A DNA stretch of 64,000 bases from Desulfosporosinus orientis DSM 765. GTDB lineage: Bacteria; Bacillota; Desulfitobacteriia; Desulfitobacteriales; Desulfitobacteriaceae. Within the stretch, counting starts at the first letter, position 1. Every line of letters begins with the position of its first letter. The stretch covers positions 2,964,001 to 3,028,000 of the forward strand of contig NC_016584.1 in NCBI RefSeq assembly GCF_000235605.1, read 5' to 3'. The notes below the pieces were generated by a model. The model was given only the letters and a program-made list of their open reading frames with translations, was not told the DNA's origin and searched no databases. Shown here one piece after another: positions 35,627 through 44,329 of the stretch. A program made the translations under genes and the position numbers.

Positions 35627-35665
35627 GTCAGATGTGCCAGGCATTTGCAGCTTGGCACATCTGAC
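35627..35665 (+). terminator. Intra-operon stem-loop after the system B binding protein
   Basis: Arms GTCAGATGTGCCA (35627-35639) and TGGCACATCTGAC (35653-35665) pair perfectly over 13 bp. No T run follows, so it probably stabilises the upstream mRNA or partly terminates rather than ending the operon. Confidence 0.55.
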
Positions 35666-35688
35666 CTGATATAGAGGAGGAACTGTTC

Positions 35689-36708
35689 ATGGCTGAACCT
35701 GTTTTGGAACTTAACAACTTATCTGTTAGCTTCGATACACCAAATGGTGAAGTTGAAGCTGTCAGAGACGTCAGCTTAACACTCATGAAAGGAGAAATCC
35801 TAGCGTTAGTGGGAGAATCAGGCTGCGGAAAAACGGTAATGAGTCAAGGGGTGATGAAGCTGCTTCCCAAAACTGCCAGGATAAAACAGGGGCGAATAAT
35901 AGTTGACGGCGAGGATATCACGGATTATAAAGAAAAACAAATGCGCCGGCTGCGGGGCAGCGTTATGTCTATGGTATTTCAGGATCCTATGACAACCTTA
36001 AACCCCACGATTCCCATCGGGAAGCAAATAACTGAATCTATCTTTAAGCATACCCGGTCTAGCAGGGAGCAGGCCAAACAACGGGGGCTGGAAATGCTGA
36101 ATTTGGTGGGCATAGAAAATCCTGACCAGATGTTTGGGCTGCAGCCCCATTTTTTTTCAGGAGGCATGCGCCAGCGCTGCGTCCTGGCTATCGCTCTGGC
36201 CTCCAATCCCAAGGTGTTGTTTGCAGATGAAGCGACGACTGCTCTGGACGTAACGGTTCAAGCTAAAATAATTGATCTGCTTTTGGATATCCGGGATAAG
36301 AGCGGTCTTTCCATCGTCTTCATTTCCCATGATTTGGGAGCTGTGGCCCGCATTGCCGATCGTGTGGCGGTTATGTATGCCGGAAAAATTGTGGAAATAG
36401 GTACGGCTGAGGAAATTTATTATGATCCCCGGCATCCTTATGTTTGGGGTTTGATGTCGGCGCTGCCGTCTCTGACTAAAGAGGGAGAGAATCTTAGCGG
36501 GATTTCCGGCATGCCGCCTGTGATGTTGAATCCTCCCCCGGGTGACGCCTTTGCTGTGCGCAACGAATTTGCCCTGACCATTGATTATGAAGAAATGCCG
36601 CCTATGTTTCAGATTTCTCCTACTCACAGCGCGGCGACCTGGCTGCTTGATGAAAGAGCGCCAAAAATTGCCCCTCCAATGGCACTGCAAAGAAGGAAGA
36701 TCGTATGA
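35689..36708 (+). CDS. ABC ATPase, DppD/OppD type, system B
   Basis: 339 residues, start behind GAGGAGG. Walker A GESGCGKT, signature FSGGMRQR and Walker B VLFADEAT are present; the last has Ala where Pro is usual, a common variant. The C-terminal extension lacks the cysteine cluster of typical OppD proteins and instead reads PPPGDAFAVRNEFALTIDYE. Its stop overlaps the next ATPase start (ATGA). It powers import through the system B permeases. Confidence 0.9.
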   Translation: MAEPVLELNNLSVSFDTPNGEVEAVRDVSLTLMKGEILALVGESGCGKTVMSQGVMKLLPKTARIKQGRIIVDGEDITDYKEKQMRRLRGSVMSMVFQDPMTTLNPTIPIGKQITESIFKHTRSSREQAKQRGLEMLNLVGIENPDQMFGLQPHFFSGGMRQRCVLAIALASNPKVLFADEATTALDVTVQAKIIDLLLDIRDKSGLSIVFISHDLGAVARIADRVAVMYAGKIVEIGTAEEIYYDPRHPYVWGLMSALPSLTKEGENLSGISGMPPVMLNPPPGDAFAVRNEFALTIDYEEMPPMFQISPTHSAATWLLDERAPKIAPPMALQRRKIV

Positions 36709-37592
36709 ACCCTGATGAAATATTACGTGTTAATCACTTGAAACAGCATTTTCATATTCATAAAGGCCTAACGATTAAGGCTGTCGATGGGGTAACTTTT
36801 CAGGTTAAGAAGGGCGAAGTTTTTGGCCTGGTAGGTGAAAGCGGTTCAGGAAAGTCCACGGTGGCTAGAACTATTATGGGAATCTACCCAGCCACAAGCG
36901 GTGATGTTTATTTTAAGGGCCAGAGGATATCGGAAAAAGAGATCTCTAGGCAGATTAAAAAGGATTTACATTTAAACATGCAAATTATTTTTCAGGATTC
37001 AGCGGCTGCTCTGAATCCGAGAATGACCGTCGAGGAGATCATTACCGAGCCGCTGAAAGTGAACCGTATTGTGAAGAACAAAAATGAACTTCGCGCTAAA
37101 TTAGAGTCTTTGCTCCGGGAAGTGGGTTTGGATAACAGCTATAAAACCAAGCGTCCCGCTGAGATTTCCGGGGGGCAGCGTCAACGGGTGGCCATTGCCA
37201 GGTGCTTAAGCACCAGTCCGGATTTAATTATTGCCGATGAGCCTGTGGCCTCCCTGGATGTTTCAATTCAGGCACAGATTATTAACTTATTCCAGCGATT
37301 GCAGCGCGAGCATGGGTTTTCCTTTCTCTTAATCGCCCATGACCTCTCCATCATTAAGTTTATCTGTGACAAGGTGGCGGTAATGCTTCAGGGCAGGCTT
37401 ATGGAACTGGCGCCGGCTCAAGAGTTATTTAATAATCCCCTTCATCCCTATACCCGGTCTCTTTTATCCGCTGTTCCTGTGCCTGATCCTGTTTTCGAAA
37501 GAAATAAAAAGATTATAGACTATGATGTGCAAAACGTAAAAACAAAAGTGAAAATGGTTGAAGCAGCACCTGGTCATTATGTTTGGCAATGA
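36705..37592 (+). CDS. ABC ATPase, DppF/OppF type, system B
   Basis: 295 residues. Walker A GESGSGKST, signature ISGGQRQR and Walker B LIIADEPVASLD. It overlaps the preceding gene by four bases and ends the ten-gene double transporter run that began at 26844. A terminator follows ~280 bases later. Confidence 0.92.
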   Translation: MNPDEILRVNHLKQHFHIHKGLTIKAVDGVTFQVKKGEVFGLVGESGSGKSTVARTIMGIYPATSGDVYFKGQRISEKEISRQIKKDLHLNMQIIFQDSAAALNPRMTVEEIITEPLKVNRIVKNKNELRAKLESLLREVGLDNSYKTKRPAEISGGQRQRVAIARCLSTSPDLIIADEPVASLDVSIQAQIINLFQRLQREHGFSFLLIAHDLSIIKFICDKVAVMLQGRLMELAPAQELFNNPLHPYTRSLLSAVPVPDPVFERNKKIIDYDVQNVKTKVKMVEAAPGHYVWQ

Positions 37593-37596
37593 TTAG

Positions 37597-37749
37597 AGCT
37601 ATATTCTCTCCGCATTTCTTGCTTTATTACTCATAGGGATTTTAGGATTTATTTTTCAACGAATTGTTAGTAATAAGGCTGAAATAAGTTATAAACATCA
37701 CCATGAAGGTCTGCCCAAGTTAATGGGCATATCTATGGTTTATTTTTAA
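37597..37749 (+). other. Fifty-codon fragment resembling a membrane protein C-terminus
   Basis: Directly after the ATPase stop, a frame opening just past a TAG reads SYILSAFLALLLIGILGFIF, one clear membrane helix, then a polar tail with HHHEGLPKLMGISMVYF before TAA. There is no start codon or ribosome site. It looks like a gene relic but I do not recognise the family. Confidence 0.4.
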
Positions 37750-37869
37750 AACTTTATAAAATTTTTAATCTGAAAGGAGGCATGAATATTGAAACATCAA
37801 GAGAAGGGAGGGGAGTTTGAGTTTGAAAAACACAAACAAGCCTTACTGAAAGAGCGAGGAGAAACTACA

Positions 37870-37915
37870 TGCCTATCCCCAATACGACTGCGGTCGAATT
37901 GGGGATAGGCATTTT
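37870..37915 (+). terminator. Rho-independent terminator after the double transporter run
   Basis: A 14-bp stem (TGCCTATCCCCAAT with its complement) enclosing an inner CGAC/GTCG hairpin is followed by TTTT. A 39-codon frame (TTG near 37790, with AAAGGAGG upstream) runs into the stem; its status is doubtful. Confidence 0.8.
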
Positions 37916-37930
37916 AGGTGACGTTGATTA

Positions 37931-37954
37931 CGTTATGATAAACGTTATGATAAA
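37931..37954 (+). repeat. Tandem CGTTATGATAAA repeat at the left edge of the insertion element
   Basis: Two adjacent 12-bp copies abut the left end of the IS; a third lies right after its right end (39641-39652, preceded by AA as on the left). The 14-bp AACGTTATGATAAA on both sides may be a target duplication, or the element may have entered a pre-existing repeat. Confidence 0.7.
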
Positions 37955-39638
37955 CGTTAAATGAAAAGGTAAATTCTCGATTCTGCCAAAGCATTGAAAA
38001 TGCAAGGCTAAGGTCAACTCATTTTGCTTTACAGGAGTAGAAAATAGGCTGTATAATGCCACTAAAGAGATCTTTTCTCTGTTTTTCCCATGAGAAACAG
38101 ACATCTGAAACAGTGTGCAAAACTAAATTCCACATGTCGTTGTCGTGCAGGACTAAATTCGGCAGTGGATTCCCCCGCGAGATGAGTGTTATTTCAAGAG
38201 CGATTGTTTTAGAGTGACCTCATCCGGAGGAATTTGAACCAGTTTCAGAAGATCATGCAACTTAGGATTTAAAAGCAAAAGAGACAGCCTGAACGGAGTG
38301 CAGCCGTTCAGGCTGTCTCTTGCTTCACTGTTGATGTGGTTCATTAACAGAGTAGCATCGTTCTGGTCGTAAGCATCCAGACTCTGCCCCTTGGGAATGA
38401 CATAGCGCAGGTATTCATGGTTCTTCTCAAGCATTCCTTTCTGCCAGGAACTGTTTGGATTACAGTAAAAGATCCGGGTCCGGCTTGCCCCGTGACGATT
38501 GCATTCCAATCGTTGAGGGTTCTGAAATTCAGTTCGTTATCGGTAAGGATGAGCGGGAAAAGGTCCTGGAAGGTTGGGACCCCCAGCTTTTCCGAAAGCG
38601 TATCAAAGACTTCAGTAACGCATTCCTGAGTTTTTTCGGCGAGAACAAAGATCAGCATCAGGGAACAGTTTCGGAAAAACAGGGTTAAAAAGGCCTGCTT
38701 ACTATTCCCGCGCCCGCCTTCCACGGTGTCCATCTCCACCACTGAAGAGGAAGGGGCCTTTTTCATCAGAGCACAGAAATCATCATAAGTGCGATTGATT
38801 CGGAATTCCCTGGCCGCGAGGCTCACTCGGGTTCCTTGCTTGCGTTCCTTGCATTTGTAACGGACTCGTCGTCTCAAATCGATATTCCTGGCGGTAAAGA
38901 CCCCTTGATCGATGTAATTGTAAAGCGTTCTGCGGCAGCAGGGGATTTCATGGCCGTGATGGGCATAAATGTGGGCTAGAGATTGCCCCTGTTTTAACAA
39001 AGGAGAAATGAGGTCATCGAGCAGGGCGATGTCAGCCGGAGACTGGTTAATCCCGTTGCGGCAGGAAACTAAAAGATCCTGGGATGCCTCATCGGCCCGC
39101 TGGGCAGAATAGAGGGCATGCTGAAGCGAACAGCGTTTAAACTTAGGGCACCCATTACAGACATAAGGAGCCTTCTGAATTTTAGGGCAGACGGTGGCTG
39201 TATAATCGGGGCAGATTTCCTGACAGTCCGCTTCACGGGAGGGATCATAACAGGTTTTGCAGAGTTTGACACAATCTTTTTTGTCACAGAGAAAGCGGAT
39301 CTGACAGTTCTTTTTAAGAAGGCAGGGAAGCTTTTTTGAAGGAGTTTCCCGATCGGGAAAGTAGCGGTATTTCCTGATTTCCTTAGCCACTGTACTGGGG
39401 TGCTTGGCAATTCTTCTGGCAATAGAAGCCAAGGATTCCCCATCCAGTAATCCCTTTTCGATCTTAATACGTTGGGTCGTTGTTAAGTGTTTACCATCAT
39501 AATTCGTGTTAGCCATAATGACCTCCTCGGGTGAGGAGGAATCCACTGCCTATCCATTGTATCAAAAACTAGTGCAAGACTAACATCATGAAACACGAAT
39601 TAACTACTGCCATCACGAATTTACCTTTTCATTTAACG
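37955..39638. mobile_element. IS30-family insertion sequence
   Basis: About 1.68 kb bounded by terminal inverted repeats: CGTTAAATGAAAAGG with the next bases TAAATTC at the left, and the complement of the same 22 bases at the right. It holds one IS30-type transposase gene on the - strand, which is frameshifted. The right end lies only 20 bases from the -35 box of the downstream aldo/keto reductase promoter. Confidence 0.85.
38189..39516 (-). pseudogene. IS30-family transposase, frameshifted
   Basis: Start at ATG 39516 behind AGGAGGTC. The N-terminal part has the IS30 HTH (LTTTQRIKIEKGLLDGESLA), a cysteine-rich insert, and the DDE region with VVEMDTVEGG. After LILTDN the frame is lost: the first frame continues NELNFRTLNDW, while another frame gives EFQNPQRLECNRHGASRTR and then SSWQKGMLEKNHEY, the expected final catalytic segment. 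Restoring one G near 38535 (giving TDNGTEF) would join them. The element therefore probably cannot move by itself unless frameshifting rescues it. Confidence 0.88.
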
Positions 39639-39658
39639 AACGTTATGATAAAAAGTGC

Positions 39659-39689
39659 TTGACCTGGTGTTAACTCCAAGTGTTAAGAT
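39659..39689 (+). promoter_or_regulatory. Promoter of the second aldo/keto reductase, MerR-type geometry
   Basis: TTGACC at 39659-39664 and TAAGAT at 39684-39689 are spaced 19 bp. The spacer contains the dyad TGGTGTTAACTCCA centred on GTTAAC (39665-39678), a form typical of MerR-family operators. A TATAAT also occurs at 39689-39694 but at a spacing of 24. Confidence 0.55.
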
Positions 39690-39818
39690 ATAATACAAAG
39701 CTAACCTCAGTTAGCTAAATAGCATAATGTTAGTCCTTGTTATTGTGCTTAGAAAATATATGGAATGACAAAACTGTATAAGTGTAAGAAGCTTTAATAA
39801 GAGAGGAGAAAACATAAA

Positions 39819-40961
39819 ATGGCAAAAAAATTAGGCTTTGGATGTATGAGGCTGCCGCTTCTGGATAAAGATGACCAGACATCCTTTGATACGAAAACCA
39901 TAAATAACTTGGTGGATACCTTTTTGCAGAAAGGATTTACTTATTTTGACACTGCTTATGTCTACCATAGCTATATGAGTGAGGAGGCAGTGAGAGCAGC
40001 TCTTGTCCAAAGACATAGCAGAGAGGAGTTTGAACTGGCCACAAAACTTCCTATGAGAGATATAAAAACTGTGGAAGATCAGGAAAAGGTCTTTAATGAA
40101 CAGCTTGAAAAATGCGGCGTGGAGTATTTTGATTATTACCTCCTTCACAATATTGGGGTTATTTCCTATAAGAAGGCCTGTGAACTTGACAGTTTCAGTT
40201 TTGGAATTCAAAAGAAGCAAGAAGGCAAAATCAAGCATCTGGGTATGTCATTCCATGATACCCCGGAATTACTGGATGAGATTTTAACAGCTCATCCGGA
40301 ACTGGATTTTGTGCAGCTGCAGATTAACTATATTGATTGGGAAAATCCAAGCATTCAGTCAAGAAGGTGCTATGAGATAGCCCGAAAGCATCACAAACCC
40401 ATCATTGTCATGGAACCATGTAAAGGCGGCTCTCTGGCTTTAGTTCCGGAAAAAGCCGAAAAGTTAATGAAAGACTATAATCCGGAAGCATCCATACCAT
40501 CCTGGGCCATCCGCTTTGCAGCCAGTCAGGAAGGAGTCATCATGGTGCTGAGCGGCATGAATAGCATGGAACAGGTGCTGGATAATACCTCTTATATGGC
40601 AGACTTAAAACCTCTCAATGAAGAAGAGTACAAGATTATCAATCAGGTCAGTGAAATTATCAATGAAAACACGGCCATCCCTTGTACTACCTGCAGATAT
40701 TGCGAAAAAGGCTGTCCCCAAAACATTGCCATAGCAGATTACTTTGCCTTGTATAACAGCAGCAAACGTGCTACCAGCAATAACTTTTCCAGTCAGTTTG
40801 TCTATTATCTAAACCTTGTGGCCAACCATGGCAAGGCCAGTGACTGCATCGACTGTAAACAGTGTGAAGAAGCATGTCCTCAGCATTTGCAGATAACGGA
40901 ACACTTAAAAGATGTTTCAGCAACCTTTGATGTGACGCCACAGTTTCCTAGCAGAAAATAA
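39819..40961 (+). CDS. Aldo/keto reductase with C-terminal 2[4Fe-4S] ferredoxin domain, second copy
   Basis: 380 residues. Barrel tetrad residues Asp44 and Tyr49 (YFDTAYVY), Lys76 (LATKLP) and His in YYLLHN are present. The C-terminus has CTTCRYCEKGC and CIDCKQCEEAC, the cysteine pattern for two 4Fe-4S clusters. It is a distant paralogue of the protein at 3438. The start follows AGAGGAG. It stands alone behind a MerR-like promoter into whose upstream side an IS30 element has landed. Confidence 0.9.
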   Translation: MAKKLGFGCMRLPLLDKDDQTSFDTKTINNLVDTFLQKGFTYFDTAYVYHSYMSEEAVRAALVQRHSREEFELATKLPMRDIKTVEDQEKVFNEQLEKCGVEYFDYYLLHNIGVISYKKACELDSFSFGIQKKQEGKIKHLGMSFHDTPELLDEILTAHPELDFVQLQINYIDWENPSIQSRRCYEIARKHHKPIIVMEPCKGGSLALVPEKAEKLMKDYNPEASIPSWAIRFAASQEGVIMVLSGMNSMEQVLDNTSYMADLKPLNEEEYKIINQVSEIINENTAIPCTTCRYCEKGCPQNIAIADYFALYNSSKRATSNNFSSQFVYYLNLVANHGKASDCIDCKQCEEACPQHLQITEHLKDVSATFDVTPQFPSRK

Positions 40962-41130
40962 TAATAGCAGCAAGAATGAGGGAACCTTTTGCTGGCCTTG
41001 AACTGAATTGGATAGAAATAACTAATACTTAAAATATCAAGTTCCAATTTCACTTCTTAAATCTCAGGTATTAAGATAAAGGAAAAGAAGAAGCTCGGTA
41101 AAGGTAAGGGATAAAGAAGGAGGAGTTGGA

Positions 41131-41418
41131 ATGGACGCGTATTTAAAAGAGGAGATCCAACGTATCAAGGATTCGGTTAGAGTTACAAAAAATGATGCCA
41201 GTCAGATTTCCATAGATTATCAAGCACCGGTGATCCAGGAGGATACTCCATCTTGGAGTGCTATTATGGATTGTGCCTACCGGCAGATGCATTCGTTTTC
41301 AATGTTTAAAGCAATCTATTATACCTTTTTTAAGAAAAAGGAGATTGTTAATCCAACTCCTTGCAGGGCATTCGCTGATTGGATGAATGAAATCGATCAT
41401 GCTGTCGGAGTAAAATAA
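41131..41418 (+). CDS. Hypothetical protein, 95 residues
   Basis: The ATG follows AAGGAGGAG and the gene is closed by a good terminator, so it is probably real. The protein is soluble-looking, without signal peptide or membrane helix, with two cysteines and a central aromatic stretch (SAIMDCAYRQMHSFSMFKAI). I do not recognise a family. It lies between the second aldo/keto reductase and the redox-disulfide gene. Confidence 0.7.
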   Translation: MDAYLKEEIQRIKDSVRVTKNDASQISIDYQAPVIQEDTPSWSAIMDCAYRQMHSFSMFKAIYYTFFKKKEIVNPTPCRAFADWMNEIDHAVGVK

Positions 41419-41429
41419 GTTTAGAATTC

Positions 41430-41467
41430 GACTTCGCCTTTCATATATAGTAAAGGCGAAGTCTTTC
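41430..41467 (+). terminator. Rho-independent terminator after the 95-residue protein gene
   Basis: A 12-bp perfect stem (GACTTCGCCTTT with AAAGGCGAAGTC) is followed by TTTC. Confidence 0.8.
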
Positions 41468-41577
41468 AACTTTCAAACATTTGAGGTGGGCAATGCACAT
41501 AGAAACAGCTCCAGCATGTCATCGAACTTGACAACAAAAAATCCATATCTGAAGCGGCTACGAAAGGGTTAATTACT

Positions 41578-41623
41578 AAAAGCCGGTGACCTTACATTTT
41601 AAGCTTGGCCACCGGCTTTTAAT
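41578..41623 (-). terminator. Terminator of the DUF1858 gene
   Basis: An 11-bp stem (AAAAGCCGGTG with CACCGGCTTTT) lies immediately after the stop of the - strand gene at 41624, with T residues on both strands. Confidence 0.8.
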
Positions 41624-41821
41624 TTATTGATTTCCTACAGCTTTATTTAAATCATTAATCAAACTTGGAACATCAATTCCATGAGCTAGAGCACCTTGCT
41701 CTATGTTCTCAAAACGAGCGGCCATGCAGCCAAAACAATGCATACCGTATTTCTGAAATACTTCGACAGTTTCAGGATGGTTTGAAACGACTTCTGTAAT
41801 GTTTTCATTTCCAGTAATCAT
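41624..41821 (-). CDS. DUF1858 / hybrid-cluster-protein-associated redox disulfide protein
   Basis: 65 residues. The whole protein matches the small DUF1858 fold: ITEVVSNHPETVEVFQKYGM then HCFGCMAA, where CFGC gives the C-x2-C redox pair. The family includes a subgroup named for association with the hybrid cluster (prismane) protein, and an hcp gene is present 11 kb away in this window. A role in electron transfer or nitrosative stress is inferred. The cupin gene lies upstream on the same strand with a 69-base gap. Confidence 0.85.
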   Translation of the reverse strand: MITGNENITEVVSNHPETVEVFQKYGMHCFGCMAARFENIEQGALAHGIDVPSLINDLNKAVGNQ

Positions 41822-41890
41822 AAGATCATCTCTTTTCTTTAGTTTAATTCAATACCGAATGGTTGTAACAGTTTACCCTTAGTGTAACCA

Positions 41891-42226
41891 TTAACCTTTG
41901 ATAACAGTCAAAAGCATTTTAAAACGTTTTCGAGCTTCTAATCCGTGAGGTATACCGGAAGGCATAATAACTGTCTCACCGGCTTTGACAATGATCAGAT
42001 CATTGCCAATCGTAATTTCTGCCTCTCCATCTAAAACTTGAACAATTGCGTCTCCTGATGTGGTATGGGTGCTGATGCCCTCGCCTTCATCAAGGGAAAA
42101 CAAGGTTACATTTGCGGCGGGAATCTGAGCAAGAGTCTTGCTAACGACCTGTCCGGGTTGGTAACTTATTAATTCTTCTAGCTTTAGTGCTTTAGAAAAC
42201 TCAATGTTTTTTACTATATTCACCAA
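41891..42226 (-). CDS. Small cupin-domain protein
   Basis: 111 residues, a single cupin barrel: THTTSGDAIVQVLDGEAEIT is motif 1 and VIMPSGIPHGLEA motif 2, with the metal-ligand His positions partly kept. The start is TTG (next codon GTG) behind AAGGAGG. A TGTGA-N6-TCACC site lies 64 bases upstream and a (TTAA)n run just beyond it. The same type of site lies before hcp, so this cupin may be part of a shared redox or nitrosative stress response. Confidence 0.8.
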   Translation of the reverse strand: MVNIVKNIEFSKALKLEELISYQPGQVVSKTLAQIPAANVTLFSLDEGEGISTHTTSGDAIVQVLDGEAEITIGNDLIIVKAGETVIMPSGIPHGLEARKRFKMLLTVIKG

Positions 42227-42289
42227 TTTAATTTCCTCCTTTAAGTTCCTCGATTTATATTTAGTTTAGTATTACATGAAAAATTTATC

Positions 42290-42329
42290 TGTGATTGAAA
42301 TCACCTTAATTAATTAATTAATTAATAAT
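42290..42329 (-). promoter_or_regulatory. Crp/Fnr-type site and TTAA repeat upstream of the cupin gene
   Basis: 42290-42305 reads TGTGA-N6-TCACC, one mismatch from a Crp/Fnr-family palindrome. It is followed by five TTAA units (42306-42325), an easily melted AT tract. Confidence 0.5.
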
Positions 42330-42398
42330 CCCTGAACAGGAAATTCAATAAAGGATGTATTATAATCTTTATAATTTTGTATTATACTAATTCATATT

Positions 42399-43679
42399 TT
42401 ATCTTGGAAACCGAACTGTAAACACAGTTTCTTTACCTGGAATGCTGGATACCTTAATCGTACCTTTATGGCTTTTTACAATCCAATTTGCAATAGAAAG
42501 ACCAAGCCCTGTACCTTCAATGCTTTTAACTCGGGCTTTATCAATTCGGTAAAAGCGCTCAAAGATTTTATCTAAATGTTGTTCTTCAATTCCTTCTCCG
42601 TTATCAGTTACTAAAATCTCTATGATATTTCCCAGTTCCCTCATCTTTAAACTGACTTTACCGTTTGATGGGGTATGTTTAATAGCGTTGTCAACGAGGA
42701 TAAGCATGAGCTGGCTTATTCTCTTTTCATCCCCGTAAAAGTCTACTTCTGGTTCAGCATCAATTTTTAAGGTTATACCTTTGTTGTCTGCTATAGGGAT
42801 AAGCGGTTTTATGACCTGGTTAATAGCTTTGTCTAAGGAGAAATTACCTTTTTCAAGTGATTGTTGATCAGAATCAGCTCTAGCTAAGAACAATAAATCT
42901 TCCACTAGTCGGGTCATATGTGTCACTTCGATTTTAATATTTTTTAACCATGCTTCCTGTTCTGCCACAGTTTCTTTTGGATTACCCATCACCAATTCAA
43001 GGTTTGTTTGGATGACTGCCAAGGGAGTGCGCATTTCATGTGAGGCATCCGCTACAAAATCCTGTTGCCTTTGCCAAGACTTTTTAATAGGTATTAAAGC
43101 TTTATCGGCTAAGTAGAGGCTAGAGTAAAACGCCAATCCTAAACAAATAACACCGGTAATAAAAAGAGCTGCCAGTAAAAATTTTAAAACCATTAATTCT
43201 CGATTGAGACCTACTGAAACTATCAGGACACCTTGTTGCTGATTTTGTGGGACTTTCAAAAAAGTATAAGAAAGATCGTGCCAATCAAAATCACCTTTAC
43301 TGCTTTTCCTTCTTAAAATTTCTTCAGCGAGCTTATTTAATTCCTTTGAATCTAAGTGTGGGTTCGTTGAAAAGGTTTGTGTAATTTCGCCAGATTCCGT
43401 TGCCTTGATATAAAAATAATCAGTATTTCCAAATTGGTCCAATTGTTGTGCTGAGCCAGAGTTGATAGCAGATGCAATATTTTGGACCAATTGTTCGGAT
43501 TGGTTAAAGATTTGATGTTCCATAAGAAGATAGGTGCTTATAACAAATATCATTAAGAGAATGGTCATTATTAAAATGTTCGATAGGGTAAGCCTTAATC
43601 TCAAGGCGTCAAATAGCTTATCACCTTTAAATATATATCTTATGATTGTCGAGCTGAGTTTTCTAATCCTTTTAAACAA
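42399..43679 (-). CDS. Sensor histidine kinase of an OmpR-type two-component system
   Basis: About 426 residues from TTG 43679, preceded by GGGGGTAGG; an upstream TTG at 43712 lacks a site. Two membrane helices (~30-55 and ~170-195) flank an extracellular domain of ~115 residues. The phosphoacceptor His lies in DASHEMRTPLAV, then N box ILVDNAIKHTP, G1 DNGEGIEE, F box FERFYR and G2 GTGLGLSIANWIV. It overlaps the end of the response-regulator gene by 40 bases. Neighbouring genes suggest envelope stress as signal; the signal itself is unknown. Confidence 0.93.
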   Translation of the reverse strand: MFKRIRKLSSTIIRYIFKGDKLFDALRLRLTLSNILIMTILLMIFVISTYLLMEHQIFNQSEQLVQNIASAINSGSAQQLDQFGNTDYFYIKATESGEITQTFSTNPHLDSKELNKLAEEILRRKSSKGDFDWHDLSYTFLKVPQNQQQGVLIVSVGLNRELMVLKFLLAALFITGVICLGLAFYSSLYLADKALIPIKKSWQRQQDFVADASHEMRTPLAVIQTNLELVMGNPKETVAEQEAWLKNIKIEVTHMTRLVEDLLFLARADSDQQSLEKGNFSLDKAINQVIKPLIPIADNKGITLKIDAEPEVDFYGDEKRISQLMLILVDNAIKHTPSNGKVSLKMRELGNIIEILVTDNGEGIEEQHLDKIFERFYRIDKARVKSIEGTGLGLSIANWIVKSHKGTIKVSSIPGKETVFTVRFPR

Positions 43680-44329
43680 TAGCCTACCCCCCGAATCGTT
43701 TCTATTGAACAATGATCAGATTTAATCTTTTTACGCAAATAATAGATATATACTTCGACATTCGACAACTCTACGTCTGAGTCTAATCCCCATACTCTAT
43801 CTAAGATTTGTTCCTTGGTAATCACCTGAGAAGGGTTGCGCATGAAAAGTTCCAATAATAACGATTCCTTATAGGTCAGCTTAATGCTATTCTTCCCGTC
43901 TGTTACTTCGCAGCCAAAAGGATCAAGAACCAATCCAAAGGCCATAACTTTATCTCCAGTAAGTTGGAATCCTTTCCTTCTGGACAGTGCTCTAATACGA
44001 GCCATTAATTCATCTGTTGAAAATGGCTTTATCAGGTAGTCGTCTGCTCCGGCATCTAGTCCAGTGATTCGATCTTCGACGGAATCCTTGGCTGTTAATA
44101 GGAGCACAGGGGTCATTATTCCTTTATTGCGAAGTTCTTTTAAAACCTCTACACCTTCTTTATTTGGCAGCATCCTATCGAGAACAATAAGATCATATAT
44201 CCCAGTTTCGGCCATCGCTTGACCAGTTTCTCCGTCATAAGCCAAATCAACACCGTAATTATTTTTTCTGAGAATATAAGCTAAGGGGTCTGCTAATCTT
44301 TGTTCGTCATCGACGAGTAATAACCTCAT
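43640..44329 (-). CDS. OmpR/PhoB-type response regulator
   Basis: 229 residues. The receiver domain has LLLVDDEQRL (acidic pair), the phosphorylated Asp in DLIVLDRMLP, and Lys in YLIKPF. The C-terminal winged helix (LTYKESLLLELFMRNPSQVI, then YIYYLRKKI) is of OmpR type. It is the first gene of the pair with the kinase and is divergent from the gene at 44459, whose upstream region has repeated (C/T)TTAGG motifs that could be binding sites. Confidence 0.95.
   Translation of the reverse strand: MRLLLVDDEQRLADPLAYILRKNNYGVDLAYDGETGQAMAETGIYDLIVLDRMLPNKEGVEVLKELRNKGIMTPVLLLTAKDSVEDRITGLDAGADDYLIKPFSTDELMARIRALSRRKGFQLTGDKVMAFGLVLDPFGCEVTDGKNSIKLTYKESLLLELFMRNPSQVITKEQILDRVWGLDSDVELSNVEVYIYYLRKKIKSDHCSIETIRGVGYCLKGLENSARQS

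Noticed and set aside
37790-37909. Small 39-codon gene with a good ribosome site
   Set aside because: The last third of the frame lies inside the terminator stem and the peptide resembles nothing known; kept only as a remark.
37931-37954. Start of a CRISPR-like or iteron array
   Set aside because: Only two adjacent copies plus one beyond the insertion element, with no spacers and no cas or replication genes.
42306-42329. CprK-type dehalobox (TTAAT-N4-ATTAA) in the TTAA repeat
   Set aside because: The repeat period places the half-sites 2 or 6 bases apart, never 4, and no reductive dehalogenase gene is near.
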